A DNA stretch of 64,000 nucleotides from Conus ventricosus (GCA_018398815.1 CM031615.1:57094224-57158223); one strand, 5' to 3'; counted from the first letter of the stretch, positions 34,930 through 46,869 are shown. The notes: generated by a model not told the origin, from the sequence alone. Program-made: numbers and translations.

Positions 34930-34994
34930 CTGTTCCTCTGGGAAGTTAGCTTTGGAATCTCTTTGACCAGGTCTGTAATTTGGCTAATAAGCTA

Positions 34995-35014
34995 GTCACA
35001 AAAGTTAAGGGCCG
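34995..35014 (+). repeat. Left terminal inverted repeat of the Tc1-like element
   Basis: Pairs with 36,579-36,598 apart from one inserted A; the TA target dinucleotide lies immediately outside. Confidence 0.9.
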
Positions 35015-35349
35015 CCTTAGATTTTGGGGTACTCTAAGTAATGGGTTGAATGCTCGTAAAACAAAGCGCAGCGTGTTTCATTCTGAGCTATTCTGACAGC
35101 TCACACACCACACTGTATGACCGAAATAATCTTTCAGACGACGCATTTTTCGGGTCGAGAATATGCGCTCAGCCAAAACACCAAAAATCGTGAATAATGC
35201 ATGAAGTTTGGCCAGGCGCAGATTACACAGCAGTTTTGAATTGAGAAATCGGCACAGTGCACGTGCAAGGCCTGCCTATGTTGAAACTTTTCAATGACAA
35301 TTTGCCTGCGGTGGGTATAAAATGACCGGTAATCGGGGCTGCAATAACC

Positions 35350-36324
35350 ATGCCTCCAAGACGAAAACTGTCAACACTAGATCGCGGCCGGGCTCTGGGA
35401 TGGCTCCTAGATGGCATTTCTGGAAGAGAGGTGGCAAGACGTCTGGGAGTGAGCCACTCAGTCATTCAACGCCTTCACCAGCGATACCAAGGACACTGGA
35501 AGAGCCGAGCAACGACCACGCTCGGGCGGCCAAGAATCACCAACAGGCAAGACGATCGCTACTTGATGCTGACAGCAGTCCGCAGCAGAACCATCAATGC
35601 AACCACTCTGAGACAGGAGCTGAGAAGAACGACTAACATCAACGTAAGTCGCCAGACCGTCCGAGGTCGCCTTCACAGTTTCAACCTCCGCTCAAGAAGG
35701 CCCGCCGTCCGTTCCACTAACACAGCACCATCGACAGGCCAGAAGGAGGTGGTGTCGACGTCATCAGCGATGGACGAGGCAGCAATGGAGCACCATCCTC
35801 TTCACCGATGAGTCGAGATTCTCCCTGTCCCGAAATGATGGCCGGGTACGCGTCTGGCGTCGTCCAGGGGAGAGGCTTGCTGATGGCTGTGTTCGTGAGC
35901 ACGATCGCTATGGAGGCGGCTCCCTGATGGTATGGGGAGGCATCACCTTCATGGCAGGACACCCTTCACCTTGTGCCAGGCAGACTTACTGGCGTAAGGT
36001 ACAGAGATGAAATCGTGAGGCCGTTGATTATCCCCACTCTGCAAGCCATGGGACCGGTGCCACCTCATGGATGACAACGCCACTCCACACCGCGCCCGTG
36101 TGGTGAACGACTACCTGAGGCAGCAGCAGGTTCCACGAATGGACTGGCCATCGCGTTCGCCTGATTTGAACCCTATTGAGAACTTTTGGGACCATCTGGA
36201 ACCCCGCGTCCACGACAACCACCCTCCTCCTGTTGACCTCCACCAACTGTTCCATTTCTGCTGCAGGAGTGGAACGCCATGCCTCAACAGACCCTGTGAC
36301 TCTGATCCAGTCCATGAGGCCTAG
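35350..36324 (+). pseudogene. Tc1-like transposase pseudogene (DD34E)
   Basis: The transposase would bind the element's inverted repeats and cut and paste it. It starts 'MPPRRKLSTLDRGRALGWLL'. An N-terminal helix-turn-helix includes 'GREVARRLGVSHSVIQRLHQ', and a second DNA-binding part contains 'GRPRITNRQDDRYLM'. Catalytic residues are visible: D in 'FTDESRFSL', D in 'MDDNATPHRA', and E in 'NPIENFW', with 34 residues between the last two (DD34E, the Tc1 type). A one-base shift near 35,713 moves the first catalytic block to another frame, and at least two more shifts lie between 35,945 and 36,070. Size (about 325 codons) is normal for the family. Confidence 0.9.
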
Positions 36325-36578
36325 ATGCGTGGAATGTGTGGGTGCAAATGGCGGACATACGCACTACTGAAGCTTTTCAATAAACTTTCTTGTGAATTGT
36401 CAATTTTGTGATTTTCAAAAGAGGGGTTATGATGTTTGATCCTTGATTTTGTCCAGAAAAATTGAATTGACACAATTGCAATGGCATTGACATGAAAGCT
36501 AAAGACATGAAATAAAATACGGTATAAGCTGTTTTCTGTGCGTTATGTCGTTTTATTTTGGTGAGAGTTTTTCTGTCT

Positions 36579-36598
36579 GGCCCTTAACTTTTTGTGAC
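36579..36598 (-). repeat. Right terminal inverted repeat of the Tc1-like element
   Basis: Reverse complement of the left end; the second TA copy follows at 36,599. Confidence 0.9.
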
Positions 36599-37339
36599 TA
36601 GCTTACTTTTCTTTCTTGATACAAATTTTGAAAGAAACGTTTTACCTCTGTTCTTACATCCTTGGGTTCTTAACAATTTCTACATTATCCATTGTGAGAT
36701 GGGGATGCGTTTATCTATGTAATGTTACTTCTCTAAATTACAAAGGTATTTCGATTTTTTCCCCATCTGCCCTTGATCTTGGCAACACTTTTTTCCTTCT
36801 TTTCCGCTAACTCTAGACTTCTATTGATTTCAGTTTTCTACGTTTCTTTCATTTTCTTCTGCAGATTTTTTTCTTTAAAAGATGCGAATGCCATAGTTAC
36901 TTTAGTTATTTTCATCGGTAAAAAGTCTAGAAAAACGTTGATCCGGTACAGTTGGTTATAACTCGCACTTTGGAATGATAAGTATTTCTGCTTTATTGTA
37001 GTGTACAGCGGCATACTCTTGAGTGACATTATCAATAACATTGTTTATTTCTTCTACAAGCTGGTTATCCGTTATAACAAAACTGTTAAGCTTCCAGAAT
37101 GTTTTACAAGTAGTGTCATTTCCAAATTTTAAAGACAAAGTTACCATAGAGTGGTTTGAATGGTGAACGTTCTGATATCGGGTTCTTCAACAAAGTAAAT
37201 GAAATTCAAGAAAGAAATCCAGCCTGCTTTGTTTTAAAGGGCTTGGTTTTCGCCAAGTATGCCATTTGCACCCCGGATTACATTTCTCCAGATATCTGCT
37301 CGCTCTATGTCATATTTTTGGGCTTTCTCTTGAGCTTTA

Positions 37340-37520
37340 GGATTATTATTACATTTGTAATTATCAGTCTGTCGAGGGGTCTAAAACGAGATTCCAGTCA
37401 CCAACTACTACGCAGCGAGTTTTAATTCTTTAATCTGATTTAGTAAGAGTTATAAAGTGATGGACTGTCCCTGTCGGAACATAAACATTAACAAACGTCA
37501 GTCATGGAGAGACTTCGGCT
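37340..37520 (-). pseudogene. Endonuclease fragment of the third Tx1/L1-like LINE
   Basis: The minus strand reads 'LTFVNVYVPTGTVHHF' and, after a short gap with a stop, 'RCVVVGDWNLVLDPSTD'. 'NVYVP' and 'GDWNLVLD' are hallmark motifs of L1/Tx1 endonucleases, containing metal-binding Asp and Asn. At least one stop lies between them, so the domain is dead. Confidence 0.75.
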
Positions 37521-37779
37521 TCAAGCTGGCATCTAAAACATCAAAGAAAAAAGTTGCGTAAACTTATTATACTTTCTCTTGTAGAATGTGGCATTCTGAT
37601 GAGGACTTCCTTCTATAGACCGAATTACAAAGCCTGACAGTTTTAAAAAGAATTTAATAAGTTAACGGCCGTGCTTTCTGCTGTTTGTTTATGTGACTTT
37701 GTCGATTCAATTGCGCTTGATTCTGATATCTATTTGTTAATGTCAGTGTCTTGTGATTTTCATAATTTCTGTTTCTTTC

Positions 37780-38060
37780 TATGATGAATCAAATACTTCT
37801 AAAATGTAATTATCTGAAGTTACACAGATGCCCTTTGTTTTCAATATCCCTTTGCTCACAGTGTCTTTATTTCTTAGGAACAAACTTTTTTCTCCTTGTG
37901 ATGCTGTACTTGCCTTTGATCTTTGACAGAATGTCTTCTATTAAAAAATCTTTTACAGTTAATTTCCTACTTAATGTTGCTAGGGGCACCTCCCTATTTG
38001 TCCACGGGTTCTTTAGTTTGTCGAAGTGCATGGTGTGCCGTATGGGACATCGATATTAAA
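37780..38060 (-). pseudogene. ORF1-like remnant of the third Tx1/L1-like LINE
   Basis: The minus strand gives a charged open stretch including 'KNPWTNREVPLATLSRKLTV' and 'DFLIEDILSKIKGKYS'. This parallels the 'NPFV...TKLTIKDIPLS...IE..L' segment of Tx1-type ORF1 proteins and the 'KNPFV' region of copies A and B. It sits upstream of the endonuclease as expected. Identification is by analogy only. Confidence 0.4.
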
Positions 38061-38199
38061 CGTCTCCTGAAAGGCTGTATACGGTTGTTTAAAAAACAAC
38101 TTCCATTATGACATGTTCATTTAAGCTGGTAAACATGTATCATACCATGAAATATGGCTCCATCCGATGAATTTTGTTGTTGAAATCGGTCCTGGAATC

Positions 38200-38700
38200 T
38201 TAGCAGCGTGGACATCTGCCATCATGTTTGTCCATGACAGCAAGTTGGAGTGAAATTACTGCCATAATTGTGAAATGGCAGCATATTATAGTAAACTTAT
38301 TGTCGCATTCATGTCCATGACAGCAGTTGGAGTGAACATTACTGCCATAATTGTGAAATTGGCAGCATAATATAGTAAACATTATTGTCGCATTCATGTC
38401 CCATGACAGCAGGTTACAGTGAACAGTATTACCATTATTGTCCCATGACAACAGGTTCTAGTGTAATGCACTACCATCATTATTATCCATGATAGGAGAT
38501 GGTGAACAGTATTTACGTCGTTATTGCCCCATGACAGCAGATTATAGTGAACAGTATCCATCTTATTTTCCTTGACAGAGGTTTAGTGTGTGTTTTACAT
38601 CTTATTGTCCATGATGGGTTTAAGTAAACATATTCCCATCGTGATTGTCCATGACAACAGGTTATAGAGAACAGTATTAACATTTTATTGCCCCAGGACA
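38200..38700. repeat. Minisatellite with ~43-bp unit and 85-bp dimer
   Basis: Units follow 'catgacagcaggttatagtg' plus 'aacagtattaccattattgtc'. The first two units (38,226-38,396) are a roughly 85-bp dimer whose halves are diverged versions of the 43-bp monomer; later units are monomeric and degenerate. Confidence 0.85.
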
Positions 38701-38725
38701 GAGGTAAGATGGAGGTGTTGGGTGT

Positions 38726-38749
38726 GGGGGGGGGGGGGGGGGGGGGGGG
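38726..38749. repeat. Poly(G), 24 G
   Basis: G run directly after the minisatellite. Confidence 0.95.
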
Positions 38750-40723
38750 TTGACATACCTGGGTTGTCAGTGTCCTTTCAGTCTTTGCTCTCGTCAGGGC
38801 CCAAAGGGGGTACAAGTATTGTACCTGCCCGGGCTTGGCTTGTCTCCAGGATCCCTTGGGGCCTGACATCTCCACTGGGGCCCTGTAAAACGGTTTGGAC
38901 AGGGAGTCGAGTGGTTATACTGCTTGTAGCCAGACGGTCCTGTTACTTATGTTGTGTGTGTAAGGGTTCTTTGAAGACGGTCGTGGCGAGCTACGTATTT
39001 GGTTAAGTATATTCCAAAGATTTTTTCTTTTTGGCCAATTTGGTTGTGAGGCTTGTTTCCCAAAGCTTTTGTTTGCCCCTCCCATTTTCCCCTGGTTTTC
39101 TTTCGTGCATTCAAAAGCTTCTAAAAGTCGGTTTGTCCGGAGAAAAGTGGGTGTGTCAGAAAACATTTTTGTATCTTAATGTTGTCTATCTTTTGTTTGA
39201 TCAAATTTCCTTTGTATTTACTGTTTCGAATTTTGATTGCCGTATTTTCCAGGGTTAATAGGAATCCAAAGGGGGAAAAGGGACATCCTGTCTGATCCCT
39301 CTTTTTCCATTGAAAAGGCCGGAAGCCCAAATTAAAAAATGGTTAATACAACTTTCAGATTCGATGTGATTGTTTAAACCCAGTGGTAAATTTAGGTGAA
39401 ACTTAGCTTCAGATGTCAAAAAAAAGCCGATTAAAAAGTAGCCTGGTATAGTTGCAGTGTTTTTGCCCTTAAAAAAGGTTTTCGTTTTAAAGGGTAGAAA
39501 TAACGCGATTTAGACTATGGAACATTTTGGCAAGGATTTTGTAATCTTTGTAAAATTTTGGTCTCAGTTTGTTACCCGTGTGAGCTTTTTTTTTTTTTTA
39601 CCTTTGGCAGAAGTTGTAATCCCTGGGTTTTGTGTTTGAAGTGTGACTCCCACTGTAGGAGTATTCAAAGGGATTGTAGCAAAGTGTTTTATTTTTGTAC
39701 AACTACTTTGTAGCATTCTGTTATCCTCACATCCCGGTGCGACCCTTTCTTATCTTTTTTAAATGCTTCAGCTGCGTGCTCACTAAGCTTTCCCTTGCAT
39801 AGGGGGTTTTTCTTCATTTAGACTGAGTGTCGCGTTTGTGTTTTGTACGATTGTCTTCATTGGTGATCATTCGCGTTTTAAAAAAAGGTTTATTAATCGT
39901 GGTGCTCTTCCAGAATACTAATTTGTTCCTTTAATTCCATCCATCGTTGTAAAATCGAGTGATGTATTATTCAGCCTTATTCTTTTCCATGGCAAAAAAA
40001 AACGCAGAATTTTTTTCCCTCCCCAAAAAATTTTGCGCGTGAGGTAGGCCCATTTCACCGTGTGCTGTGTTGAGGTTGTGATTTTAGTTTTGCTTTGATT
40101 CTGTTTTTGTTCCCCCTTCTGTTTTTGATTATTGGATCGTTCCTAACGGCTTTTCTGTTTCGTTTTTCTATTTTGCACAGTGTATTTTTTTCCCGTGCCC
40201 GTTTAGAGCTTTGGTCTAGGGGTGTTTTATTGTGTGTCTCTAATTTTTTTTTTGATGAGTCCCCTTTTTTTTTGGGGAGTAGGCTTTGGGTGGGTTTGTG
40301 GGGGGGTGTTTGAGAGGGGTTGTGGGGAGATAGGTTTTAGGGTTTGCTTGTTTGTTGTAAAGGGTTTTTAATTTCGTTTACGTAGATGAATTTTGAGTGG
40401 GCTTATTAATTTCATTGCTGACCCTTGCGAAGTTGTGGAATTTCAGTGTGGTATCTACGGTTCTGTGACTGTGAATGGAACTGACAGAATGTCTGAGCTG
40501 TCCACATAGGCTATAAGTGAAGTAGCAAACATGTTGTCTATTCGTCTTGCAATGAATGGGTTATTGCTATGCCAGGTATGTTTTTGTTACCTTGTGTCGT
40601 GATCTCAAATATCTTGAAAATGTGTCTTTATTAGAAGTTGATTAAAAGCCTCTGCTTCCCTGATCTTATGTTTTCTCAGGATATTATATCACTTGTATTA
40701 TCTTTTTTTTCCCTTTGTTTATC

Positions 40724-40924
40724 TTAGACCGCATTTAAATCGCCCATCACCAGTGTGTCTGCTTTGTCTGGTCCTGCTTCATCAATATTTTTTCCTAGTC
40801 GAATAAATAATTGAATTTCCCCCAAATAATTGGCTGGAGCATATCCGTTAATAAAGGACAGTTTCCTGGCATGCTTTTTGATTTGAACAACAGTTACTCT
40901 TTCATCTTCATGCGCCTTATGCAT
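40724..40924 (-). pseudogene. Endonuclease fragment of Tx1/L1-like LINE (copy B)
   Basis: This 66-codon open stretch reads 'VTVVQIKKHARKLSFINGYA', 'PANYLGEIQLFIRLGKNIDE' and 'DTLVMGDLNAV'. The 'INxYAP' and 'GDLNAV' motifs belong to the LINE endonuclease and are better preserved than in copy A. The rest of the nuclease is frame-shifted away. Confidence 0.7.
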
Positions 40925-41245
40925 GACTTTCTGACTAACAAGAATTATTTGACCTAATCTATGGTATGTGCTTTGGCAAAATAACTTCCCTCCTCAGTGC
41001 AGTTCTCACTGATTCTGCTTCTTCTTTAGTTGTAACGTGCGTTTCCTGTGATGCTATCACATCATAGTTTCCTTTCTTTCATAGTTGAATGTGCACTGTT
41101 TTTTTTCTAATAACTTTTCAGTCCTCTGATGTTTATAGTTATCGCACGTAGTTGATCCATTCGGTTTACGGGGTGTTGAAATCGTGATCAGTTTCGTTGT
41201 CCATGGGCGTGGCCTTCCAGCATGCACTGAAAGTAGGATTGAATC

Positions 41246-41960
41246 TTAATGCCATACAGCACAACCTCCAAAGGTCGTGGGACGATCGCGTGCGCTGGAG
41301 AAGAGCGCGTGGCACACGTGCGCTTTGGTACGAAACACATGGCTCACGCACATGAGCCACCTGGCCTTTCCAGCAAAGTCTGTATTTACCTTTAGCCTGA
41401 TGTAACGTTGGTATAGTGCTGAGCTCTTCGCCGTCACTCTCAGCTGGCGTGTCTGCTGGCGCGTTGTTTGAAGACGATCACGCGTGTGTTCAGTCCGAGG
41501 AGGAGCCATTTATGACAAATGGGGTAAATGGCCTTGTGCCCCTACCATAGGCATCCTCGTCTCGTTCGTCCATAAGCCGTGATCTGCATTTGATACTTTA
41601 GTTTTATTTTTTTCCCAACTTTTCAATAAAGTGATGTTGCTAATAATCAGCTTGGTGGCTAGAGTTTCTTTCTTTCTTTCTTTTTCTTTTTTTTTTTTTT
41701 TACGCCATATTAATCTTTAATCACAAATGGGTTTTTGTCCTTTGGTTGCACCAGCAACCCACGTCATTCGGTGTACACCTCCACAAACCTCCGATTCGCT
41801 GAGCGCCTTCAGTTGCCCTCAAACACAAGAGCACTTTTCTGTTGCAGCACAAATTTCACTCACAGTATTCTCTGCCCACCGCTGCGGGTAAACGTTTGTT
41901 TACCGGAAACACCAGCGGTAAGTGGATTGGAACCGATGCCGCCATGACTGGTATTCGGCG
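41246..41960 (-). pseudogene. ORF1-like remnant of Tx1/L1-like LINE (copy B)
   Basis: Matches 2,230-2,900 of copy A. The 'DFAGKARWLMCVSHVF' stretch is readable, but the frame is broken at different places than in A, and several single-base differences separate them. Function as in copy A; identification by motif resemblance only. Confidence 0.4.
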
Positions 41961-42119
41961 GTGTGGGGAACATAGTCACATCGCGGCGCCTTTACTGCTT
42001 CTTCCACACAATACTTCCGTGTGATATTGCACAGAAGCTGCCTTGCTGCACTGTAATTTGATGTAGGCTGTTTTGAACAAACGGCGATAAGTTTTTCTGT
42101 TGATTAAACACGATAAAGG

Positions 42120-43830
42120 CAGACTAAACGCTCAGTGTCTACTCGACATCGAGTTGAACCCGGCCGCCGCTCTAATAATCTTGAGTTACTTAAAGAATTT
42201 TGTTATTCTAAAAAGATCATCTCTGACGCTGTCGTTTCTCCTATTACGGTGCATGACGTTTATGACTATCTTACACATCTCAAACAGAAAGGCACACGTG
42301 GTCTTGATTTAGATGGGAAGATTCTTAAATTATGTGCTCTATTATCACAGACTCCTTAACTTATTTACGATCTCTGCATTGACAAAAATCGATTTTCCTG
42401 ATAATCTTAAGCAAGCCAAATCATTCCTTTCTATAAATCGCGAGATAAAGCTAGTCCATCAAGTTACAGACCTATTTCAATATTATCCGTTCTGTCAAAA
42501 CCTTTGGAAAATCATGTCTGTAAGACATATGCCTAACGTTTCGCAGAACAATTTTGCTTTATCCCAGCCAATCAGGATAGAGAAGATCATTCTTGTCGTA
42601 ATGCTGCAACTAATATTGTCGAGGATTGCCTCGTTAATATAAATGAAAACAAATTCACAGCGGTGTTGTTCGTCGATTTTCGACGTCAGTGACCATAATT
42701 TGCTGCTACGAAAGCTGGCCTTGTATAGACTTTCGACCAAGCCCTTTCTCTTATCTTTTCTTTCTAACCGTCATCAGGTTTTCGGGGTAACCACCAATCC
42801 AAATTCCAGACAAAAATTGATGTTCCCCAGGATACTTTTCTTCGGTTCATTTTTCCCCTCTGTAAAATCAAATATCACCCCTTATACATTTCGGAAGGCT
42901 ATGTGAACTTATTGCAGGTGATACGTCTGTTTTATTCGAGCCATGCTGATTTGAAGCAGTTATTCACGACTTACAGAACTGTGTTGACCACGTGATTGAC
43001 TGAGCGAATCACATGTCCTTGAGCGACTAAAACTCTACAGGAAAACTGCACGACAAAAGACATGAAAAAAAATAGCTTCAAGTCTGCATTCTGTACACAT
43101 GTGTATACGGTCATTCATGAAGTAGATACTCACAAAGTTCTAGGAGTTTCCTATCGACATAATCTTTCCTGGTCACCTCGTATCGACAGTTTATGCAAAC
43201 GAATTTTTCCGAAGTTTTTTCAGCTGTCAAAACTTAAGAATGATGTTGCAGCACGAAAGAAATTCTTCCATGCATTTTTTTTCATCTATCGCTTACCCGT
43301 CTGCACTCTTGAATCTATGTAGTGCAGACACATTAAAATTATACAGAATCTAAAAAACGCTCTCAAGTTTGTATTTTTAAAATATATTAGTTTGACAATT
43401 GAAAAAATTCGTAAACAGGATATCCTTCCATTATATTAAATACAGTATAACAAAGCAGTGGTGATGTATTGAAAGTGAATAGCTTTGCTGCCCTACGCTT
43501 ACCACAACGTTTTCCCCGCAAAATCACCCGACATACACAGATAGAAATTATAATGAGAAAAACCAGAATTGATCTCTTTAAGACGACCCTCGCCTACTCA
43601 GGAGGGGTTTTATAAGAGAAAAACCAGAATTGATCTTTTTAAGACAAGCCTCGCCTACTCAGGAGGGGTATTATAATGAGAAAAACCGAATTGATCCTTT
43701 ACAAGACGACCCTCGCCTATCAGGAGGGGCCCTTTGGAACTCCTTACCAAAATACATCAAAGATGAAAATATTAGTTCGTTTGCATCGGTTTATAAAAAT
43801 TTCTATTTCAGATACTAAAAGCGGCAAGAT
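42120..43830 (+). mobile_element. CR1/Jockey-like LINE, copy B, uninterrupted
   Basis: Collinear with 3,060-5,765 of copy A but without the nested LINE, and with about 162 bp (42,512-42,673) missing from A. That stretch encodes, in shifted frames, the 'LSKPLEKH...SGFR..HSC' type region between palm motifs. The dead catalytic box FAGD (GGT at 42,917-42,919) and the truncated 'VDF..DVSDH' motif are shared with A. The C-terminal 'GGALWNSLPKYIKDENISSF' is present at 43,630-43,800 after a local triplication. Confidence 0.8.
43549..43732. repeat. ~61-bp local triplication in copy B
   Basis: A block from 'aatgagaaaaaccagaattg' to 'cgcctactcaggagggg' occurs three times in tandem with small differences; copy A has it once (5,592-5,650). 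Confidence 0.9.
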
Positions 43831-43979
43831 TACACTACATATTAGATGTTAGGTTGTTCTTCTCCAAGCCCAATGATACAAAACAATGTAGCAGACATTG
43901 TGCCCCTTAATTTAATTTTTAAAACGAAAGTACATTTTTTCTCTGTCTTTCTTTTTTAATTTTTGGTCACCAGATCAAT

Positions 43980-44130
43980 CCCTCCGTCGCCTCCCCCACT
44001 TCCATGCGCGCGGCGGCGCGGGGCCCCGCGGGGCGCGCGCGCGCGTGTGTGTGTGTGTGTGTGTGTGTGTGCAGGCGCGTGTTCGTGTATGCGTTTTGCG
44101 CACGCGCGCGTACGTAGTGTGCATGCATGC
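43980..44130. repeat. CG/TG-rich microsatellite, copy B
   Basis: GC-rich palindromic stretch 'gcggggccccgcgg' then (CG)n and (TG)n to about 44,072. Copy A has a simpler (TG)n here. Confidence 0.9.
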
Positions 44131-44249
44131 ATGATTCTGTAATTTGCTTTTGTAGTATCAGTCTTTTCCTTTTCCTAGTCTGCATGCAAGTTTTAATTCG
44201 CTGCTCTCCTTTTTCCCTGCTTATATTGATTGCGTGTTTTCCATATGTA

Positions 44250-44465
44250 GCTTTCTTTTCCCCAGGGCTGGGGGGGAAAAAAACATGTATTATTTGTTCA
44301 AAATAAATTTTCGTTCGTTTGTTCATTCTCTCTCTCCCCTTTTCCCTCTAATGAAGTGCTGCCCTCCCCAGGTCCCGTCCTTCCCTTTGATCTAAAAAAC
44401 CGTTTTCAATGACATCTTTTCAACATGTCAAAGCAGCTGACATATACAAAGGATGAAATATACCC
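44250..44465. other. ~200-bp segment specific to copy B
   Basis: Between sequence matching copy A at about 6,750 and 6,760, copy B has about 200 extra bases starting in a G/A run. No ends typical of a transposon are seen. Confidence 0.6.
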
Positions 44466-44529
44466 GAAATATTTACGCACGCACGCACGCGCACACGCGC
44501 GCACACACACACACACACACAACAGAGGG

Positions 44530-45095
44530 ACGCAGAAACTTCAGTTCTAATGTGGCCGTCCGCTGACAATGTCTAGTGTGTTCGTTTCATTTATAAGACT
44601 GGATAGAGTCTGGCATTGTTGACCATCTATCTTATCTCATCCACACGGTAGATATTTGGGCTCCCCTCCCCCCCCTTCCCAACTTTTAAAAATTAAAATT
44701 TCAACTTGTAAAAGTTTAAATCTTGAAATTTTGTTCTAGATATTAAATTATGGTTCAGCGTCTTATTTGCGCGTAGAAAACAGGCTTTTTCATTCCTCCC
44801 TACCTTCACTTTCCCCTTTCCCCCTTTCCCCCCTTTACCGTTCCACATACCTCCCACAAGCTTTTTCGACTCTCATGAGTAGTAAAAGGTCAGGCCCGTT
44901 CCGTAGTCTGATGATTTGTTGCATTCCCGTGCATTTGCATACATGGTGGTCAGATAGTCATGTTTTTTTATTTGCCGGAGTTATTGCCCAGTGTTATTTC
45001 ACCACATAACATAACCCTTAAAACCAATCTTATAAGCGCACTGTCAAACGAGAAATACATGCATTAGATGCTCCTAAAAAAAGACAAAAAAACAA
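44530..45095. other. Unassigned sequence, copy B
   Basis: Matches 6,830-7,264 and then, across the 2.4-kb absence near 44,980, 9,656-9,760 of copy A. No gene. Confidence 0.6.
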
Positions 45096-45099
45096 ACTC

Positions 45100-45383
45100 A
45101 AACACAGGAACACACGCACAGAGACACGGACAAACATGCACGCGCCAGCACGCGCGCGCACTCACGTGTACGTGTACGAGTGTGCACAAAGCCTGCACAG
45201 AAACGCACACACCACTACACATAGTGTGTACGAGCGTGCACATACCTGCACAACGCACACACACACAGACACACAGACACACCACACACACACACACGCA
45301 CACACACAAAACACACCCACAGACACACACACGTACGTGTATGAGGTGCACATACAGGCACAGAAAACACACACACACACACA

Positions 45384-45418
<35 letters not shown>

Positions 45419-45440
45419 CCCACACACACACACACACATC
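45100..45440. repeat. Cryptic CA-rich repeat, copy B
   Basis: Equivalent of 9,780-10,048 with more CA units. Confidence 0.9.
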
Positions 45441-45684
45441 GAAGGATACTCCACATTATACACTAGCATCCCTTCTTTGGTACACATTCACCAGTACGCT
45501 CATGTTTGGAGCAAAATGTAACGGGGATCATGAGAGTTTCAAAGTACTAACTCGGTTGACATGTGTTACAAAGTCCCATGCTCTACCGTTGGAAAAGCCC
45601 AGTATGAGTCCTGCCCCCATTCTCTGGGAGTTCGCAGCGTTTGGGCCCTTTGGATTATTCCAGTATTTGGTTGATAGGTGATGT

Positions 45685-46050
45685 TTTTTTCTCTTTTGTA
45701 TCCCTGTTTTTTGAACAGAGAGTACTTTACAAGGGGGAACGAAAAAAATGCCGTGTCCCGTTCGTGGTCAAAATGTGTTCACTCGCTCCAGACAAAACGT
45801 CTGGGCCCATCTTTCTGAAAATTTGTAGGTATGTTCATTTGTGGGTCACGAATGATGCCCCATGTTTTAATTTTTCCAGAATATCCTTTACTAACGGCTA
45901 TAAGCGGTAATTAAAAAAAAAAATCCAAGTCCCAATAAAACCACCGTACTGTCGAGTTTTTTCTTCCACTAATTGGAAATTGTCTCCCATCTTGGCACTG
46001 TGCATGGAGTACATTATATGCTTTGCATTTTTTTTTTTTTTTTTTTTTTT
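45685..46050. repeat. Unclassified interspersed repeat, copy 2
   Basis: Equivalent of 10,290-10,660, including 'acggctataagcgg' and the terminal T run; part of the duplication. The left hairpin is degraded. Confidence 0.8.
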
Positions 46051-46540
46051 TTTTGCTTCTCCTTTTGTTCTGGATAAGCGGCAGTTTCCTCTTTAGATGT
46101 TTAGTTCTGCAAGATCGTCTGTAATGTAGGTCTGTGATGTGGAGGTTTCAGTTTTGTTCATTGAAGGCGATTCTTTGTTTCTGATCAAGTCAGATTGGCG
46201 AAGCTATAATCTAGCTCTTTCCAAAAGTCACCACCGCCAGGTTTTTGCTCTCTCCTTTCCCTTTGGACTGCATGTCCTGGGCAGTACATCCAAATGAGTT
46301 TTCTTTCTTTTCTGCAACCGAAGGCTGCACGTTACATCATGCCTAACGTGCCTTACCATTCCGTTGTCCGTTTTGAAATCAGGTTCAGGGAGTCGATCAG
46401 GACTGCTGCGGCTGGTTCGAAGCTTGTCTGTGGATCAGCGCCAGTAGGGTGCTTGTATTAAGGCTTCTACCTCCGTTTAGACACTGATTAACAGTAGTCA
46501 TTGTCTGAACATTCATCCCCCCAAACAAATGGGCGGACGC
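46051..46540. other. Unassigned sequence, copy B
   Basis: Near-identical to 10,661-11,130. No coding signal. Confidence 0.6.
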
Positions 46541-46860
46541 CACACACACACTCTTTCTCTCCGACACGCACAGACACATTCACTACTTGCAAAAACACAC
46601 ACTTGCACATAATACGTGTACGCCCATATACACAGGCATGTACGCACACGCGCGGACATACATGCATGCAGGAGCGCGCTCACGCAAACCCACATATAAC
46701 ACACACGCACATGCATGCACTTTGCGAACACACTTGCACATGCACGTACACGCCGCATACACTGGCAGATACACACGGGCTACCCAGTCGTGTGCGCTCT
46801 CTCTCTCACTCTCTCTCGCACACACACGCACGCAAAAATGAATGCACGTGCACGCACACC
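46541..46860. repeat. CA/CG-rich cryptic microsatellite block, copy B
   Basis: Equivalent of 11,140-11,460, slightly shorter. Confidence 0.9.
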
Positions 46861-46869
46861 AAACGATAA

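Larger units (their letters stand above)
34995..36598 (+). mobile_element. Tc1-like DNA transposon, 1,604 bp, inactive
   Basis: The left end 'gtcacaaaagttaagggcc' and right end 'ggcccttaactttttgtgac' form inverted repeats of about 20 bp (one A difference). The ends are flanked by TA on both sides (34,993-34,994 and 36,599-36,600), the target duplication of the Tc1/mariner superfamily. A transposase relic on the plus strand occupies the middle. It is nested inside a Tx1/L1-like LINE whose sequence resumes on each side, so it is younger than that LINE. TIRs near-perfect; transposase broken by frameshifts. Confidence 0.92.
33500..38090 (-). mobile_element. Third Tx1/L1-like LINE, with nested Tc1-like transposon
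   Basis: On the minus strand: an ORF1-like piece (37,780-38,060), endonuclease (37,340-37,520), endonuclease-RT linker (36,838-37,147 and on), a Tc1-like insertion at 34,995-36,598, and RT (34,930 downward; 'KITLEKLESSEKYEEGKDPG' corresponds to 'ITLEELE..LK.MK.GKSPG'). LINE text resumes on both sides of the Tc1 element: 'NLYQERKVS' on one side, 'QITDLVKEIPKL'-like on the other. Excluding Tc1 it spans about 3 kb. The low-coordinate end is uncertain. Frames are broken. Confidence 0.7.
38930..42075 (-). mobile_element. Tx1/L1-like LINE, copy B
   Basis: Collinear with 1-3,050 of copy A and extends further 3': 'TFLRTNRLLEAFE' with 'GKMGGANKSFG' (38,915-39,166) resembles the region just after the RT catalytic box. 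The minus-strand order is ORF1-like (about 41,246-41,960), endonuclease (40,724-40,924), RT (about 39,990-38,930). The part at 39,100-40,450 has many more single-base losses and homopolymer changes than copy A, suggesting poor local consensus as well as decay. Confidence 0.75.
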
